Source of the DNA: Pseudomonadota bacterium
GTDB taxonomy: Bacteria; Pseudomonadota; Alphaproteobacteria; SMXQ01
Direction: 5' to 3'
Assembly: GCA_022566265.1 (NCBI GenBank)
Contig: JADFJG010000024.1
Location: 1 to 37,234 of the forward strand
DNA: 37,234 bases
Made by a program: the position numbers and the translations under genes. Below the pieces are notes generated by a model. That model did not search any database. It was given only the letters and a program-made list of their open reading frames with translations, and was not told the DNA's origin. Positions 1 through 7,523 of this stretch are shown here, piece after piece; position 1 is the first letter of the stretch, and every line of letters starts with the position of its first letter.

Positions 1-2
1 CG

Positions 3-518
3 ACGCTGGGCGCCTGGGGGCTCGGCTGGGAGGTCTGGTGCGACGGCATGGAGGTCACCCAGTTCACCTATTTCCAGCAGGTCGGCGGCATCGAGTGCGA
101 CCCCGTCTCGGTCGAGCTGACCTACGGCCTGGAACGCCTGGCCATGTACATCCAGGGCGTCGACAACGTGTTCGACCTGGACTGGAATGGGGTGGCGAAA
201 AAAGACGGCGGCGTCCGCTACGGCGAGGTTTTCCTGCAGGCTGAACAGGAATATTCCAAATATAATTTCGAAATCGCCGATGTGGACATGCTGAAAGCCC
301 ACTTCAAGGACGCCGAGGCCGAATGCGCCCGTGCCTTGGCCGCCGAGTTGGCGCTGCCGGCCTATGACCAGTGCCTGAAGGCTAGCCATCTGTTCAACCT
401 GTTGGACGCGCGCGGCGCCATCTCGGCGACCGAACGCCAGTCCTATATCAGCCGCATCCGGACGCTGGCCAAGGACTGCTGCGCGATGTGGCTGAAGTCT
501 CAGGGGGTCGAGGTCTAG
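3..518 (+). CDS. glyQ: Glycine--tRNA ligase alpha subunit (GlyQ), 5' end outside window
   Basis: C-terminal 171 codons of the catalytic alpha subunit of the two-subunit bacterial glycyl-tRNA synthetase, which charges tRNA-Gly in the cytoplasm. The frame is open from base 3. It contains the class II active-site segment [14 protein letters not shown], then [12 protein letters not shown] and the C-terminal [14 protein letters not shown] / [10 protein letters not shown] helices typical of GlyQ. The family is usually about 290-300 residues, so roughly the first 120-130 are missing to the left of the window. The stop codon is followed after 3 nt by glyS, the usual glyQS operon. Confidence 0.97.
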   Translation, partial: TLGAWGLGWEVWCDGMEVTQFTYFQQVGGIECDPVSVELTYGLERLAMYIQGVDNVFDLDWNGVAKKDGGVRYGEVFLQAEQEYSKYNFEIADVDMLKAHFKDAEAECARALAAELALPAYDQCLKASHLFNLLDARGAISATERQSYISRIRTLAKDCCAMWLKSQGVEV

Positions 519-521
519 CCG

Positions 522-2735
522 ATGCCCGAGCTTCTGCTGGAACTGTTGAGCGAGGAAATCCCGGCCCGCATGCAGGCGCGCGCGGCGGAGGATTTGAAGC
601 GGCTGGTTTGCGACGGGCTCAAGGACGCGGGACTTTCATTCGATCATGCCGAATCTTACGTCACCCCGCGCCGTCTGGCCCTGGTGGTGGACGGTATCCC
701 GGAAAAGCTGGCGGCAAAATCAGAGGAAATACGCGGCCCCCGCGCCGACGCACCGGAAAAAGCCGTCGCCGGCTTCAAGGGCGCTCTGCCGGAAGGCACG
801 ATTATTGTGAAGCGCGAGACCGATAAAGGCGAATTCTTCTTCGCCCTGGTCGAGCAGAAGGGGAAAAAGACGGAATATGTCTTAAAAGATATATTAGGTA
901 GTACGCTAAACCGTTTTCCTTGGCCAAAATCAATGAAGTGGGCCGAGTGCGATCTGCCTTGGGTTCGGCCTTTACATAACGCGCTGGCAATATTTCAGGG
1001 CAAAGTAATTCCCTTTAGCATTGCCTTAAAATCACGCGATGGGAAACGTGCGTGGGGTGAAAGCGAAAACAATCTCTATGATTGGGAAAACCCTTTAACA
1101 GCAAACAACAAAACTCGTGGTCACCGCTTCCTCAGCCCCCAATCCTTCAAGGTCAAAGACTTTTCCGATTACAAGGCAAAGCTGGAAAAGGCGCACGTTA
1201 TCCTCGATCCCGCCGAACGCCGCGCCAGGATCGAGGCCGAGGCCGGAAAGCTGGCCAAGGCGGCGAAATTAACTTTAATGGACGATCCCGCTCTTCTGGC
1301 CGAGGTCGCTGGGCTGGTCGAATGGCCGGTGGCGTTGATGGGCTCCATCGACAAGGCCTTTATGGACTTGCCGGACGAGGTGTTGACCACGTCCATGCGC
1401 CACCATCAGAAATACTTCGCGCTGACCGACGCGAAAGGCAAGCTGGCGCCCAAGTTCATCGTCGTCGCCAACACCGAGGCTTCGGACCGTGGCAAGGCCA
1501 TCGTCGCCGGCAACGAACGGGTGCTCAAGGCCAGGCTGTCGGACGCCAAGTTCTTCTGGGATCAGGACCGGAAAGAGACGCTGGAGTCGCGGGCCGGCGC
1601 GCTCAAGGACCGGGTGTTTCATGCCAAGTTGGGCTCAGTCCACGACAAGGTCCGGCGGGTCGAGAAATTGGCCGGCGCGGTTGCCGAATATTGCGGCGCC
1701 GACGCCAATGAGGCCAAGCGGGCGGCGCGGTTGGCCAAGGCTGATCTTTCCACCGGCATGGTCGCCGAGTTTCCGGAACTGCAAGGCGTCATGGGGCGCT
1801 ATTACGCGCTTAACGACGGTGAAGCGCCCGAAGTCGCCGCCGCCATCGCCGAGCACTATTCGCCCCAGGGGCCGGGCGACGCCTGCCCGTCGGCGCCTGT
1901 CAGCATCGCCGTGGCGCTCGCCGACAAGATCGATACCCTGGTTGGGTTCTGGGCCATCGACGAGAAACCGACCGGCTCGAAAGACCCGTTCGCTCTTCGC
2001 CGCGCCGCCTTGGGTGTCATAAGGTTGATCGTCGAAAATGGACTACGAATGGGACTGATAACTGTGATCAAAAATGCTCATGCTTTATTGGAAGACCCCA
2101 TAGATAAAGGTGCAATGCGTGTTTCAAGGGGCCCAAAAACGGTTACCGAAAATGGGTCTAGTTTTCAGTTGACAGAAACGTACAAAATTATTTCAGCGGA
2201 TGTTGTTGGGGATACCCTTCTTTCCTTCTTCGCCGACCGGCTGAAGGTGCAGATGCGCGAAAAGGGCGTGCGCCACGACCTGATCGAGGCGGTGTTTGCG
2301 CTGGGTGGTGAGGACGATTTGGTGCGGCTGTTGGCCCGCGTCGAGGCGCTGACGGTGTTTCTCGAGTCGGATGACGGCGCCGATCTGCTCACCGCCTACA
2401 AGCGCGCCGCCAACATCGTCGCCATCGAGGAGAAGAAGGACAAGCAAAGCTACGACGGCGAGGCCGACCCGAAGCTCTTCGCCCAGGGGGAGGAAACCGC
2501 CCTGCATGCCAGCCTCGGCGCCGCCATGGAGGCCAGTTCGGTGGCGCTGGAGGGGGAGGATTTCACCGCCGTCATGGCGGAGCTGGCCAAGCTCAGGGCG
2601 CCGGTGGACGCCTTCTTCGACGAGGTCACGGTCAATTGCGACGATCCCAGGCTGCGGGAGAACCGCCTCAGGCTGTTGTCGCAAATCCGCGCGACCCTTG
2701 GCAACGTCGCCGACTTCTCCCGGATTGAAGGGTAG
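522..2735 (+). CDS. glyS: Glycine--tRNA ligase beta subunit (GlyS)
   Basis: 737-residue beta subunit of glycyl-tRNA synthetase, which binds tRNA-Gly and completes the enzyme with GlyQ. Recognised by the N-terminus [17 protein letters not shown], by FPWPKSMKW and WVRPLH, by [12 protein letters not shown] in the centre, by [16 protein letters not shown], and by a C-terminal DALR-like anticodon-binding region ending in [19 protein letters not shown]. The ATG is 3 nt after the glyQ stop. It is somewhat longer than many alphaproteobacterial GlyS proteins, and the extra length falls in two visibly AT-rich stretches (about 865-1115 and 2018-2215) with TTA, AAA and ATA codons that are rare in the rest of the gene. 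The frame stays open through both, so the gene looks functional. The stretches may be lineage-specific insertions or gene conversion. Confidence 0.97.
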   Translation: MPELLLELLSEEIPARMQARAAEDLKRLVCDGLKDAGLSFDHAESYVTPRRLALVVDGIPEKLAAKSEEIRGPRADAPEKAVAGFKGALPEGTIIVKRETDKGEFFFALVEQKGKKTEYVLKDILGSTLNRFPWPKSMKWAECDLPWVRPLHNALAIFQGKVIPFSIALKSRDGKRAWGESENNLYDWENPLTANNKTRGHRFLSPQSFKVKDFSDYKAKLEKAHVILDPAERRARIEAEAGKLAKAAKLTLMDDPALLAEVAGLVEWPVALMGSIDKAFMDLPDEVLTTSMRHHQKYFALTDAKGKLAPKFIVVANTEASDRGKAIVAGNERVLKARLSDAKFFWDQDRKETLESRAGALKDRVFHAKLGSVHDKVRRVEKLAGAVAEYCGADANEAKRAARLAKADLSTGMVAEFPELQGVMGRYYALNDGEAPEVAAAIAEHYSPQGPGDACPSAPVSIAVALADKIDTLVGFWAIDEKPTGSKDPFALRRAALGVIRLIVENGLRMGLITVIKNAHALLEDPIDKGAMRVSRGPKTVTENGSSFQLTETYKIISADVVGDTLLSFFADRLKVQMREKGVRHDLIEAVFALGGEDDLVRLLARVEALTVFLESDDGADLLTAYKRAANIVAIEEKKDKQSYDGEADPKLFAQGEETALHASLGAAMEASSVALEGEDFTAVMAELAKLRAPVDAFFDEVTVNCDDPRLRENRLRLLSQIRATLGNVADFSRIEG

Positions 2736-2748
2736 CGGGAGGGCAACA

Positions 2749-2802
2749 CGCCAGGCGGCATGACGTTCCGAGGGACGGTGTAAGGGGGCATGAGAAAGGC
2801 AT
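2749..2802. repeat. 54-bp dispersed repeat, copy 1
   Basis: Shares 49 of 54 positions, without gaps, with 8315-8368. The core ATGACGTTCCGAGGG and GGCATGAGAA are common to both. It lies just downstream of glyS in a 260-bp gap. Antisense, both copies read like HPSERHAAWR, but the other frame shows nonsynonymous differences between copies, so I do not take it as coding. Probably a short intergenic repeat family of this genome. Confidence 0.65.
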
Positions 2803-2951
2803 ACCGCCGGCCGTGTTCGCGAGGTCGACCGCCGCTTGAGCCCTTTGGGGGCTCCGCGCGCCGCCCTATCCGCGACCGAGACCATGTGCTATTAACCCAG
2901 GGACTCACCCCGTGAATGATCCGGGGGAAAGTTCACTGGAAGGAACCCATA

Positions 2952-2957
2952 TATAAT
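2952..2957 (+). promoter_or_regulatory. Possible -10 element for the response regulator gene
   Basis: A perfect TATAAT in an AT-rich pocket (TATATAATTATA) 39 nt upstream of the response regulator ATG. It is the only AT-rich spot in the gap. No convincing -35 box is seen at 16-18 bp, so an activator-dependent promoter is possible. Confidence 0.35.
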
Positions 2958-2995
2958 TATACCGTGGACGAGACCGCTTTTGCGCAAGCTCGGTC

Positions 2996-3685
2996 ATGAC
3001 CAGCAGCAAACGCATCCTTATCGTCGAAGACGACGAGCCCTTTCGGCGGACGCTCGGCGAACAGCTGCGGCTTCACGAGGACTTTGTCACCATCGAGGCC
3101 GATACCGGGGGCAAGGCGCTGGAGCTGGCCAAGGCGACCGATTTCGACATTATCATCCTGGACGTGGGCCTGCCTGACATGGACGGGCGCGAGGTCTGTC
3201 GGCTCATGCGCCACAACGGGGTGATGTCGCCCATCATCATGCTGACCGGTGCCGATACGGACGCCGACACCATCCTTGGCTTGGACGCAGGCGCCAATGA
3301 TTACGTCACCAAGCCTTTCCGGTTCGGAGTTCTGCTCGCTCGGCTACGGGCCCAGATCCGCCAGCACGAGCGAAGCGAGTATGCGGTGTTCACGTTCGGC
3401 TCCTTTACGTTCCACCCGCGCAACAAATTTCTTTTAAATGAAGAGACCAACGAGAAGATCCGCCTCACCGACAAGGAGGCGGCGATTTTGAAGTATCTCG
3501 TCCGTGCCCGCGGTCGGGTTGTCGACCGGGATGTGCTCTTGGATGTGATCTGGGGCTACAGCGCCGCCATCGAGACCCACACCCTGGAAACACATATCTA
3601 CCGGCTTCGGCAGAAGATCGAGCGCGACCCGTCCAACGCCGAAATACTGGTCGGCGAGCGTGGTGGCTACCGGTTGGTGCGTTAA
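2996..3685 (+). CDS. OmpR/PhoB-family response regulator
   Basis: 229-residue two-component response regulator. The N-terminal receiver domain (about 1-120) has the acidic pair in IVEDDEP, the phospho-acceptor Asp56 in LDVGLPDMDG, Thr84 in MLTGAD and Lys106 in VTKPFRF. The C-terminal winged-helix DNA-binding domain (about 130-229) has LTDKEAAILKYLV, the VDRDVLLDVIWGY segment and ETHIYRLRQKIE, followed by GERGGYRLVR. No histidine kinase gene lies beside it, so it is an orphan within the window. Its target is unknown. The 11-bp direct repeats at 5739-5760 and 6457-6478 are the kind of site this family binds, but the link is only a guess. Confidence 0.93.
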   Translation: MTSSKRILIVEDDEPFRRTLGEQLRLHEDFVTIEADTGGKALELAKATDFDIIILDVGLPDMDGREVCRLMRHNGVMSPIIMLTGADTDADTILGLDAGANDYVTKPFRFGVLLARLRAQIRQHERSEYAVFTFGSFTFHPRNKFLLNEETNEKIRLTDKEAAILKYLVRARGRVVDRDVLLDVIWGYSAAIETHTLETHIYRLRQKIERDPSNAEILVGERGGYRLVR

Positions 3686-3879
3686 GGGTTGCCTGGCCAC
3701 CGAACTTTTTGTTCGGCAGCACGATGAATACGGCTCTATCCACGCCGCCAGGCGAGTGGACGAGCAGCGCGCCATGACAAGGGTGCTCATATCACCCGTT
3801 TTCAATGTGCCCATAAGGATCTGCTGGAGTACAACCGGGCAATCGAGCGTGTGCCCGAAATCCCCGAGGGGTGTCCCCG

Positions 3880-4899
3880 TTACCTAGACACGCAGATGTC
3901 GCCGCTGCAGTCCACCGTCATCGTCTCGCCTTGGACCAACCGCATCGTGATAAGAACAGCGGCGATCCCGGCGATCATTGCGCCATAGACGGGCACCGCA
4001 TGGGGCGACAGTCCGGGGATACTGTGGAGCACGAGCACGTCGTTTCCGCCGGGAACCATCGCCGCTCCCAGCCCCATCAGAAGGCCGCCCACGAGGTTCC
4101 GCGCCCAGGAAAAGGACGGGCGCCAATCGAGGCGGAAACTGCCCTTCTCCCACGCCGATAAAACCATGCCGGCCAGCAGGAATGCAAAGAAGGCCAACTG
4201 GAGGGCCGAGGGGCCCGAGCCCGTTCCCATGACCCGCTCGATCGTTCGGCCGAGAGTACCGGTGTATGCCCACGAACCATAAATGGCGTAAAGGATGCCG
4301 TTACTAAGACCCAGCAGGGCCGCCGCCGTGGACAGCCGGTAGCGATTAGAAAGTACCAACGCCGTCCATGCCAGTCCGGATTGCCGGGTCCGCCAAAGGC
4401 GCGCGGCCTCCCAGACGATCCATGCCCAGAGGCCCGCGGCAAGGGCGAGGGCCCAGGGATTGGACGCGTCATATGCGGTTGGCGCCGGCACGTTGGGCGG
4501 CACCACCGACGACGTCACCAGAGAAACGTACGCCGCAATGCCCAGACAGAACCCGGCCAGGCTCAGCACCATGCTGACTTGGCCATTGGCAAGCCGGGTC
4601 AGGGTGGAAAAAGCACACCCCCCGTTGATGGCGGCACCGAGGCCGAACACGAAGCCGCCCAACACTGCGACCATCGACAGCCCCCAACCATGGCCGGAAA
4701 CGCGGGCCGCCGGCAGCAACCAGATCAACGGCACCGTGATCGCTATGATCCACAGGATCGTTTTCACGAAGCTGAGAAACATATAGGCTCGGCCGGTGCT
4801 GAGCACCTCGGCCACCGCCCCGACCGTGCAAATGCTCGCCCGATGTGCGGAAAATCCGAGAAGAGCCGCGAGAAACAGCGAGAACACAAGAAGGGTCAT
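3880..4899 (-). CDS. YeeE/YedE (TsuA-like) family membrane transporter
   Basis: 339-residue polytopic inner-membrane protein of the YeeE/YedE family, whose studied members import thiosulfate or move sulfur species. Conserved cysteines sit where the family has them: HRASICTVGAVAEVL near the N-terminus and NGGCAFSTLTRLANG in the middle. A typical C-terminal motif PGGNDVLVLHSIPGLS is followed by CSGDICVSR at the end. About eight or nine hydrophobic segments are visible. The open frame extends further upstream, but the ATG at 4899 is chosen because the protein begins there with a membrane segment (MTLLVFSLFLAALL) and because it overlaps the stop of the upstream gene as ATGA. It is the last gene of a three-gene unit under the promoter in repeat R1. 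Substrate inferred from family only. Confidence 0.88.
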   Translation of the reverse strand: MTLLVFSLFLAALLGFSAHRASICTVGAVAEVLSTGRAYMFLSFVKTILWIIAITVPLIWLLPAARVSGHGWGLSMVAVLGGFVFGLGAAINGGCAFSTLTRLANGQVSMVLSLAGFCLGIAAYVSLVTSSVVPPNVPAPTAYDASNPWALALAAGLWAWIVWEAARLWRTRQSGLAWTALVLSNRYRLSTAAALLGLSNGILYAIYGSWAYTGTLGRTIERVMGTGSGPSALQLAFFAFLLAGMVLSAWEKGSFRLDWRPSFSWARNLVGGLLMGLGAAMVPGGNDVLVLHSIPGLSPHAVPVYGAMIAGIAAVLITMRLVQGETMTVDCSGDICVSR

Positions 4900-5198
4900 G
4901 TCTGCGGCCTTTCGGTGTCGAGCCTCGCCCCCTGCTGGCCGTCGAGGTTGGGTTCGAACGGTTTTCGTGTGCGCACCCCGGTCCCATTGTCCAAGTCCGT
5001 GGATCGCCTGGACGTGCCTGGCCGTTTTCCGAGAAGCACGTCCAATACGCCTTCCCATCCGTTGCTCTGGGCGGTCTTGAGGCCGGCATCGAGGCCGAGG
5101 CCATCGGCGAGCCCATCGGTAAGCCCATCGGTAAGCACAGCGGCGAGTTGGCGCTGGTAACGATGGTTGCCCTCTTCCGGCGTTTCATAAATTTGCAT
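4896..5198 (-). CDS. Small hypothetical protein upstream of the YeeE/YedE gene
   Basis: 100-residue soluble protein of no family I recognise. Support for it as a real gene is a GGAG ribosome-binding site 7 nt before its ATG, a position 43 nt after the preceding gene, and a 4-nt ATGA overlap with the start of the transporter gene, which suggests translational coupling. The N-terminus is MQIYETPEEGNHRYQRQLAA. A short internal repeat, LTDGLTDGLADGL (about residues 22-34), comes from a near-repeated CATCGGTAAGC-type DNA unit. The C-terminal half is polar and rich in Arg, Asp and Gly. No signal peptide or membrane segment. It could be an accessory protein of the transporter. Confidence 0.6.
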   Translation of the reverse strand: MQIYETPEEGNHRYQRQLAAVLTDGLTDGLADGLGLDAGLKTAQSNGWEGVLDVLLGKRPGTSRRSTDLDNGTGVRTRKPFEPNLDGQQGARLDTERPQT

Positions 5199-5241
5199 GG
5201 CTTTGCTCCGACGCTGTTCGGCACCGAGGATGACCGGCGGG

Positions 5242-5661
5242 TTACTTCGCCGCCCGGCGCTTCCGCCTCGGGAACGGCCCCGCCACCGCGGACCGTGCGC
5301 TCTTGACGATTCGCCGGTCTCCGGCCGTCACCGGGGTCCAGTCCTCGCCCGAGGTGACCACGTAGCTCAGCCCGTTCGGCATACTCAGCACCATCGTCCA
5401 GGTCGCTCCCTCGGCGCTGGCGAACACTTCGATCAGCCCGCCACTCTCGGCGAGACCGAAGGCCACCGGCATTTCGGCGTAGCTGTCGCCGAGTACCTTG
5501 ACCAGCGCCCAGCGCGGCAATCCGGCATCGGCCGATTGGGCCGGCGCCGGGCGCGATATCAGCGCCGCGCCCAAGAGGAGAAAACTCATGATCGCGATGG
5601 CCGCGATAAGTCGAGCGATAGCCCGGCCCGGCCTTTCGAGAAAACTTTCAAGGGGTTTCAT
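5242..5661 (-). CDS. Exported hypothetical protein, first gene of the YeeE unit
   Basis: 139-residue predicted exported protein. The frame opens at 5715, but the ATG at 5661 is preceded by a strong AGGAGG ribosome-binding site, so I use that. The N-terminus has basic residues, a hydrophobic run (about 18-38, LIAAIAIMSFLLLGAAL) and a likely signal peptidase site after APAQSA. The mature part contains GLIEVFASAEGATWTMVLSM and a SGEDWTPV motif. I have seen this pattern in uncharacterised alphaproteobacterial proteins but know no function for it. The C-terminus is very basic (PFPRRKRRAAK). It is transcribed from the R1 promoter region and followed by the small gene and the YeeE/YedE transporter, so a role linked to that transporter is possible. 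Confidence 0.72.
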   Translation of the reverse strand: MKPLESFLERPGRAIARLIAAIAIMSFLLLGAALISRPAPAQSADAGLPRWALVKVLGDSYAEMPVAFGLAESGGLIEVFASAEGATWTMVLSMPNGLSYVVTSGEDWTPVTAGDRRIVKSARSAVAGPFPRRKRRAAK

Positions 5662-5707
5662 GGCAACCTCCTGTACGGTTTGTGTCGTTGTTGTTTTTAG
5701 ATTGGAC

Positions 5708-5870
5708 GTTTCCATCGATTACGAATGTGACGCCGTTCACACTTCACTTAGACTTTACTTTGAGACACGAAAAGTTGATCGCGGCGTGAAATCGTCTTCT
5801 CGCCCCATTGATCGTCGACGACGATCCCAAGATCGGGTCAGGCCGTCTCGCTGGCTGCCAGGATGTAAAC
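5708..5870. repeat. 163-bp direct repeat R1 (promoter region duplication)
   Basis: Aligns with 6426-6588 without any gap; I count about 10 mismatches, so about 94% identity. Each copy lies directly upstream of a minus-strand gene for a small exported protein. Each contains a CRP-like palindrome, an 11-bp direct repeat, and a 17-bp perfect palindrome (here 5810-5826, GATCGTCG-A-CGACGATC). The stretch from 5871 to about 5997, beyond the repeat, shows nothing I can identify. Confidence 0.9.
5726..5741. promoter_or_regulatory. CRP-type operator in R1
   Basis: TGTGACGCCGTTCACA, a perfect match to the TGTGA-N6-TCACA pattern bound by Crp proteins. It lies upstream of the minus-strand gene starting at 5661. 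A weak -10-like TCTAAA (minus strand, 5696-5701) lies about 35 bp downstream of the site centre, roughly where an activator-dependent -10 would be. The Crp-type regulator encoded at 7524-8228 has a recognition helix suited to this sequence. Confidence 0.7.
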
Positions 5871-5997
5871 TTCCGGCCACCCACGGGACCGTTGGCTATG
5901 GGCGCCCGGGTCAGGCAGTGGGAAGGGTCGAGTCTCTTGGCGGTGGAACGGTGGCACGATTTCCCTGAATTTGGGAGTTATCTGGGAAATGTCGGTG

Positions 5998-6038
5998 CAA
6001 AGGGAAAACGCCGCGGGTCCATTCGTTAACCCGCGGCG
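5998..6038 (-). terminator. Rho-independent terminator after the 97-residue exported protein gene
   Basis: On the minus strand a 10-bp perfect GC-rich stem (CGCCGCGGGT / ACCCGCGGCG, arms 6029-6038 and 6009-6018) with a 10-nt loop is followed by TTTTCCCTTT. It starts about 42 nt past the stop codon at 6081, the expected place for ending that transcript. Confidence 0.8.
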
Positions 6039-6080
6039 CTCTCACCAGCACACCGGTCATTGGTGATGCCGCGCCGTCTA

Positions 6081-6374
6081 CTAATTATCGGCGTATACAG
6101 AGTCCCACGGAAACTCCGTTGTGCCGGAGTCCTTGGCACCAGACGGGTCCTTGGCCGCACCGGAATCGAACGAGTTCATGGCCGCGCGGGGACCGCCCGG
6201 GTTGGTGGCCACGGCGGCATTCCGCACGCTAGTGGGCGATGCGACCAGAGCCGGACCGTCGAAGCCGCTAACCGCATCAGCGTAACCGGTGGAGGCAGTC
6301 GCGCCGCCAATGGCAGCCGCCGCGCCGAGTGCGATAAGAGTCTTCCTGAGAAAGTCGCGTTTGATGATAGACAT
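6081..6374 (-). CDS. Small exported hypothetical protein
   Basis: 97-residue protein with an AGGAGA ribosome-binding site before its ATG. The N-terminus (MSIIKRDFLRKTLIALGAAA) is basic then hydrophobic, with a likely cleavage after STGYADA near residue 33, so the mature protein would be about 64 residues. The mature part is rich in Ala, Ser, Gly and Asp, with no cysteine, ends in TTEFPWDSVYADN, and matches no family I know. It is a one-gene transcription unit: the R2 promoter region with a CRP-like site lies upstream and a clear terminator downstream. A small, separately regulated, secreted protein of unknown role. Confidence 0.72.
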   Translation of the reverse strand: MSIIKRDFLRKTLIALGAAAAIGGATASTGYADAVSGFDGPALVASPTSVRNAAVATNPGGPRAAMNSFDSGAAKDPSGAKDSGTTEFPWDSVYADN

Positions 6375-6425
6375 AATATTGATCTCCTATGAGTGTTGTT
6401 AACTGTCGATGTTTTTAATGTGGAG

Positions 6426-6588
6426 GTTCCCATCGATTACGAATGTGACGCCGTTCACACTTCACGTAGACTTTACTTCCAGACACGAAAAGTTGATCGG
6501 CACGTGAGATCGTCTTCTCACCCCATTGATCGTCGACGACGATCCCAAGATCGGGTCAGGCCGTCTCGCTGGCTGCCAGGATGTGAAC
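6426..6588. repeat. 163-bp direct repeat R2 (promoter region duplication)
   Basis: Second copy of the repeat at 5708-5870, upstream of the minus-strand gene starting at 6374. The CRP-like palindrome (6444-6459), the 17-bp palindrome (6528-6544) and the AAGTAAAGTCT-type half repeat are conserved; most mismatches cluster around 6504-6515. The remainder of this 360-bp gap, 6589-6734, shows nothing recognisable. Confidence 0.9.
6444..6459. promoter_or_regulatory. CRP-type operator in R2
   Basis: The same TGTGACGCCGTTCACA as in R1, unchanged. It lies upstream of the 97-residue exported protein gene. A weak -10-like ATTAAA/CATTAA (minus strand, about 6415-6420) lies some 34 bp downstream of the site centre. 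Confidence 0.7.
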
Positions 6589-6734
6589 GATGCCGATCGT
6601 CCTTCGCCAAAACCGTATTCGCCGGCCGATATTTGCCGGGTCGACTCGCATCTTCCGCTTTTCGGTGGGTGAGTAGCGCCAAGGGCCGCGCCGAAGCATG
6701 GGACGGAATAACCGGCCCCATATCGGATAACGTT

Positions 6735-6983
6735 TTAGTACAGGGAATCGACGTACTTAGCGAAATCCCCGACCGCCGACAGTTGACGAAGCACGAAAGA
6801 GTACGTGTCCTCCAACGCAATCCAGACGGCGGGACGAGTGCTCGACAGAATAAGGGCGAAAGTCGCGACGACGGGTGCCATCACGACGGCATCGCCGGGG
6901 AACCACAATGGATGCCTTCCGTGATCCGCCTTCCGGTGCCCTGCTGATTGGCGCGCCGAAGCTACTGAATCAGAAAATGTCAT
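6735..6983 (-). CDS. Small single-pass membrane protein, unknown
   Basis: 82-residue protein with a perfect AAGGAGG ribosome-binding site 6 nt before its ATG, which is the main reason to accept it. The first 30 residues are polar and basic. One hydrophobic segment (about 33-49, AVVMAPVVATFALILSS) probably crosses the inner membrane. It is followed by an amphipathic tail (EDTYSFVLRQLSAVGDFAKY). No family recognised. It lies 88 nt downstream of the lipoprotein gene on the same strand with no operator of its own, so the two are probably co-transcribed from the promoter near 7390. Confidence 0.65.
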   Translation of the reverse strand: MTFSDSVASARQSAGHRKADHGRHPLWFPGDAVVMAPVVATFALILSSTRPAVWIALEDTYSFVLRQLSAVGDFAKYVDSLY

Positions 6984-7071
6984 GACGACCTCCTTATCAA
7001 AATATTCTGTCGCCGCGCAATAAGGTCGTTATCAGTAACGAAGGCAGGTTTCGCGCCGCGCCTGGCGCCGC

Positions 7072-7281
7072 TCAACGACTGGGCATTACACTGGCATCCG
7101 CTATGTCGGAGACTTCGCGGTAGGCCGGCGGCATTGCTTTCGACCCGACAGTGTCGCCGAATGTCCGACCGATGGAGGCGGTATTGAACGAGAAGGAAAA
7201 GGTCGAGTTCTCCGGGTGCCATTTTCCCTGCGAGCATCCGGCCAACAGGGCGACGGCCGCGAGCGTGACAATCATGCGCAT
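7072..7281 (-). CDS. Small lipoprotein, unknown
   Basis: 69-residue predicted lipoprotein. The signal sequence MRMIVTLAAVALLAGC ends in a lipobox LAGC with the acylated cysteine at position 16. An AAGGAG ribosome-binding site precedes the ATG. The mature part, about 54 residues, contains HPENSTFSFSFNTASIGRTF and ends in SVMPSR. I recognise no domain. It is divergent from the Crp-type regulator gene and has a well-placed CRP-like site and -10 box upstream, so it is probably a direct target of that regulator. Confidence 0.7.
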   Translation of the reverse strand: MRMIVTLAAVALLAGCSQGKWHPENSTFSFSFNTASIGRTFGDTVGSKAMPPAYREVSDIADASVMPSR

Positions 7282-7389
7282 ATCGCGTTCTCCTTGGTTA
7301 GCAAGCGTTGAAATCCAGCGCTCTTCGATCCGCGAACCTGATGTTCATTTCGTGACTACGTTTCCTGGTTCGCCTTCATCGTTGGCGAT

Positions 7390-7395
7390 ATAATA
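7390..7395 (-). promoter_or_regulatory. -10 box for the lipoprotein gene
   Basis: TATTAT on the minus strand. Its centre is 32 bp from the centre of the CRP-like site at 7417-7432, which would put that site near -41.5, the class II activator position. On the plus strand the same bases give TATAAT (7389-7394), so it could also serve the divergent regulator gene. Confidence 0.5.
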
Positions 7396-7416
7396 CGGAG
7401 ACGCCTTACGCAGTTC

Positions 7417-7432
7417 TGTTAACCGGTTCACA
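7417..7432. promoter_or_regulatory. CRP-type operator between lipoprotein and crp-like genes
   Basis: TGTTAACCGGTTCACA matches TGTGA-N6-TCACA in 9 of 10 conserved positions. Spacing to the minus-strand -10 box fits activation of the lipoprotein gene. It would lie downstream of a plus-strand start at TATAAT and could repress the regulator's own gene. Confidence 0.6.
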
Positions 7433-7523
7433 CAAGGGCGGCGATTTGCGAGGGGTCTTTTCTCGGCTGCGTCTCGGCGGCTGACCGTCGAAGGGATGTT
7501 CGGAGAGACAACAGCGAAAGCGG

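Noticed and set aside
2838-2854. GAGCCC/GGGCTC hairpin after glyS as terminator
   Set aside because: Stem of 6 bp without a following T-run and about 100 nt from the stop; too weak.
3700-3716. CCGAAC-TTTTT-GTTCGG hairpin after the response regulator as terminator
   Set aside because: The T-run is in the loop rather than after the stem; a chance match is likely.
5808-6029. Plus-strand frame beginning IVDDDPKIG as a gene
   Set aside because: Only the first 20 residues look like a receiver domain; the rest is unrelated, runs into the minus-strand terminator, and has no ribosome-binding site. Kept as a possible remnant only.
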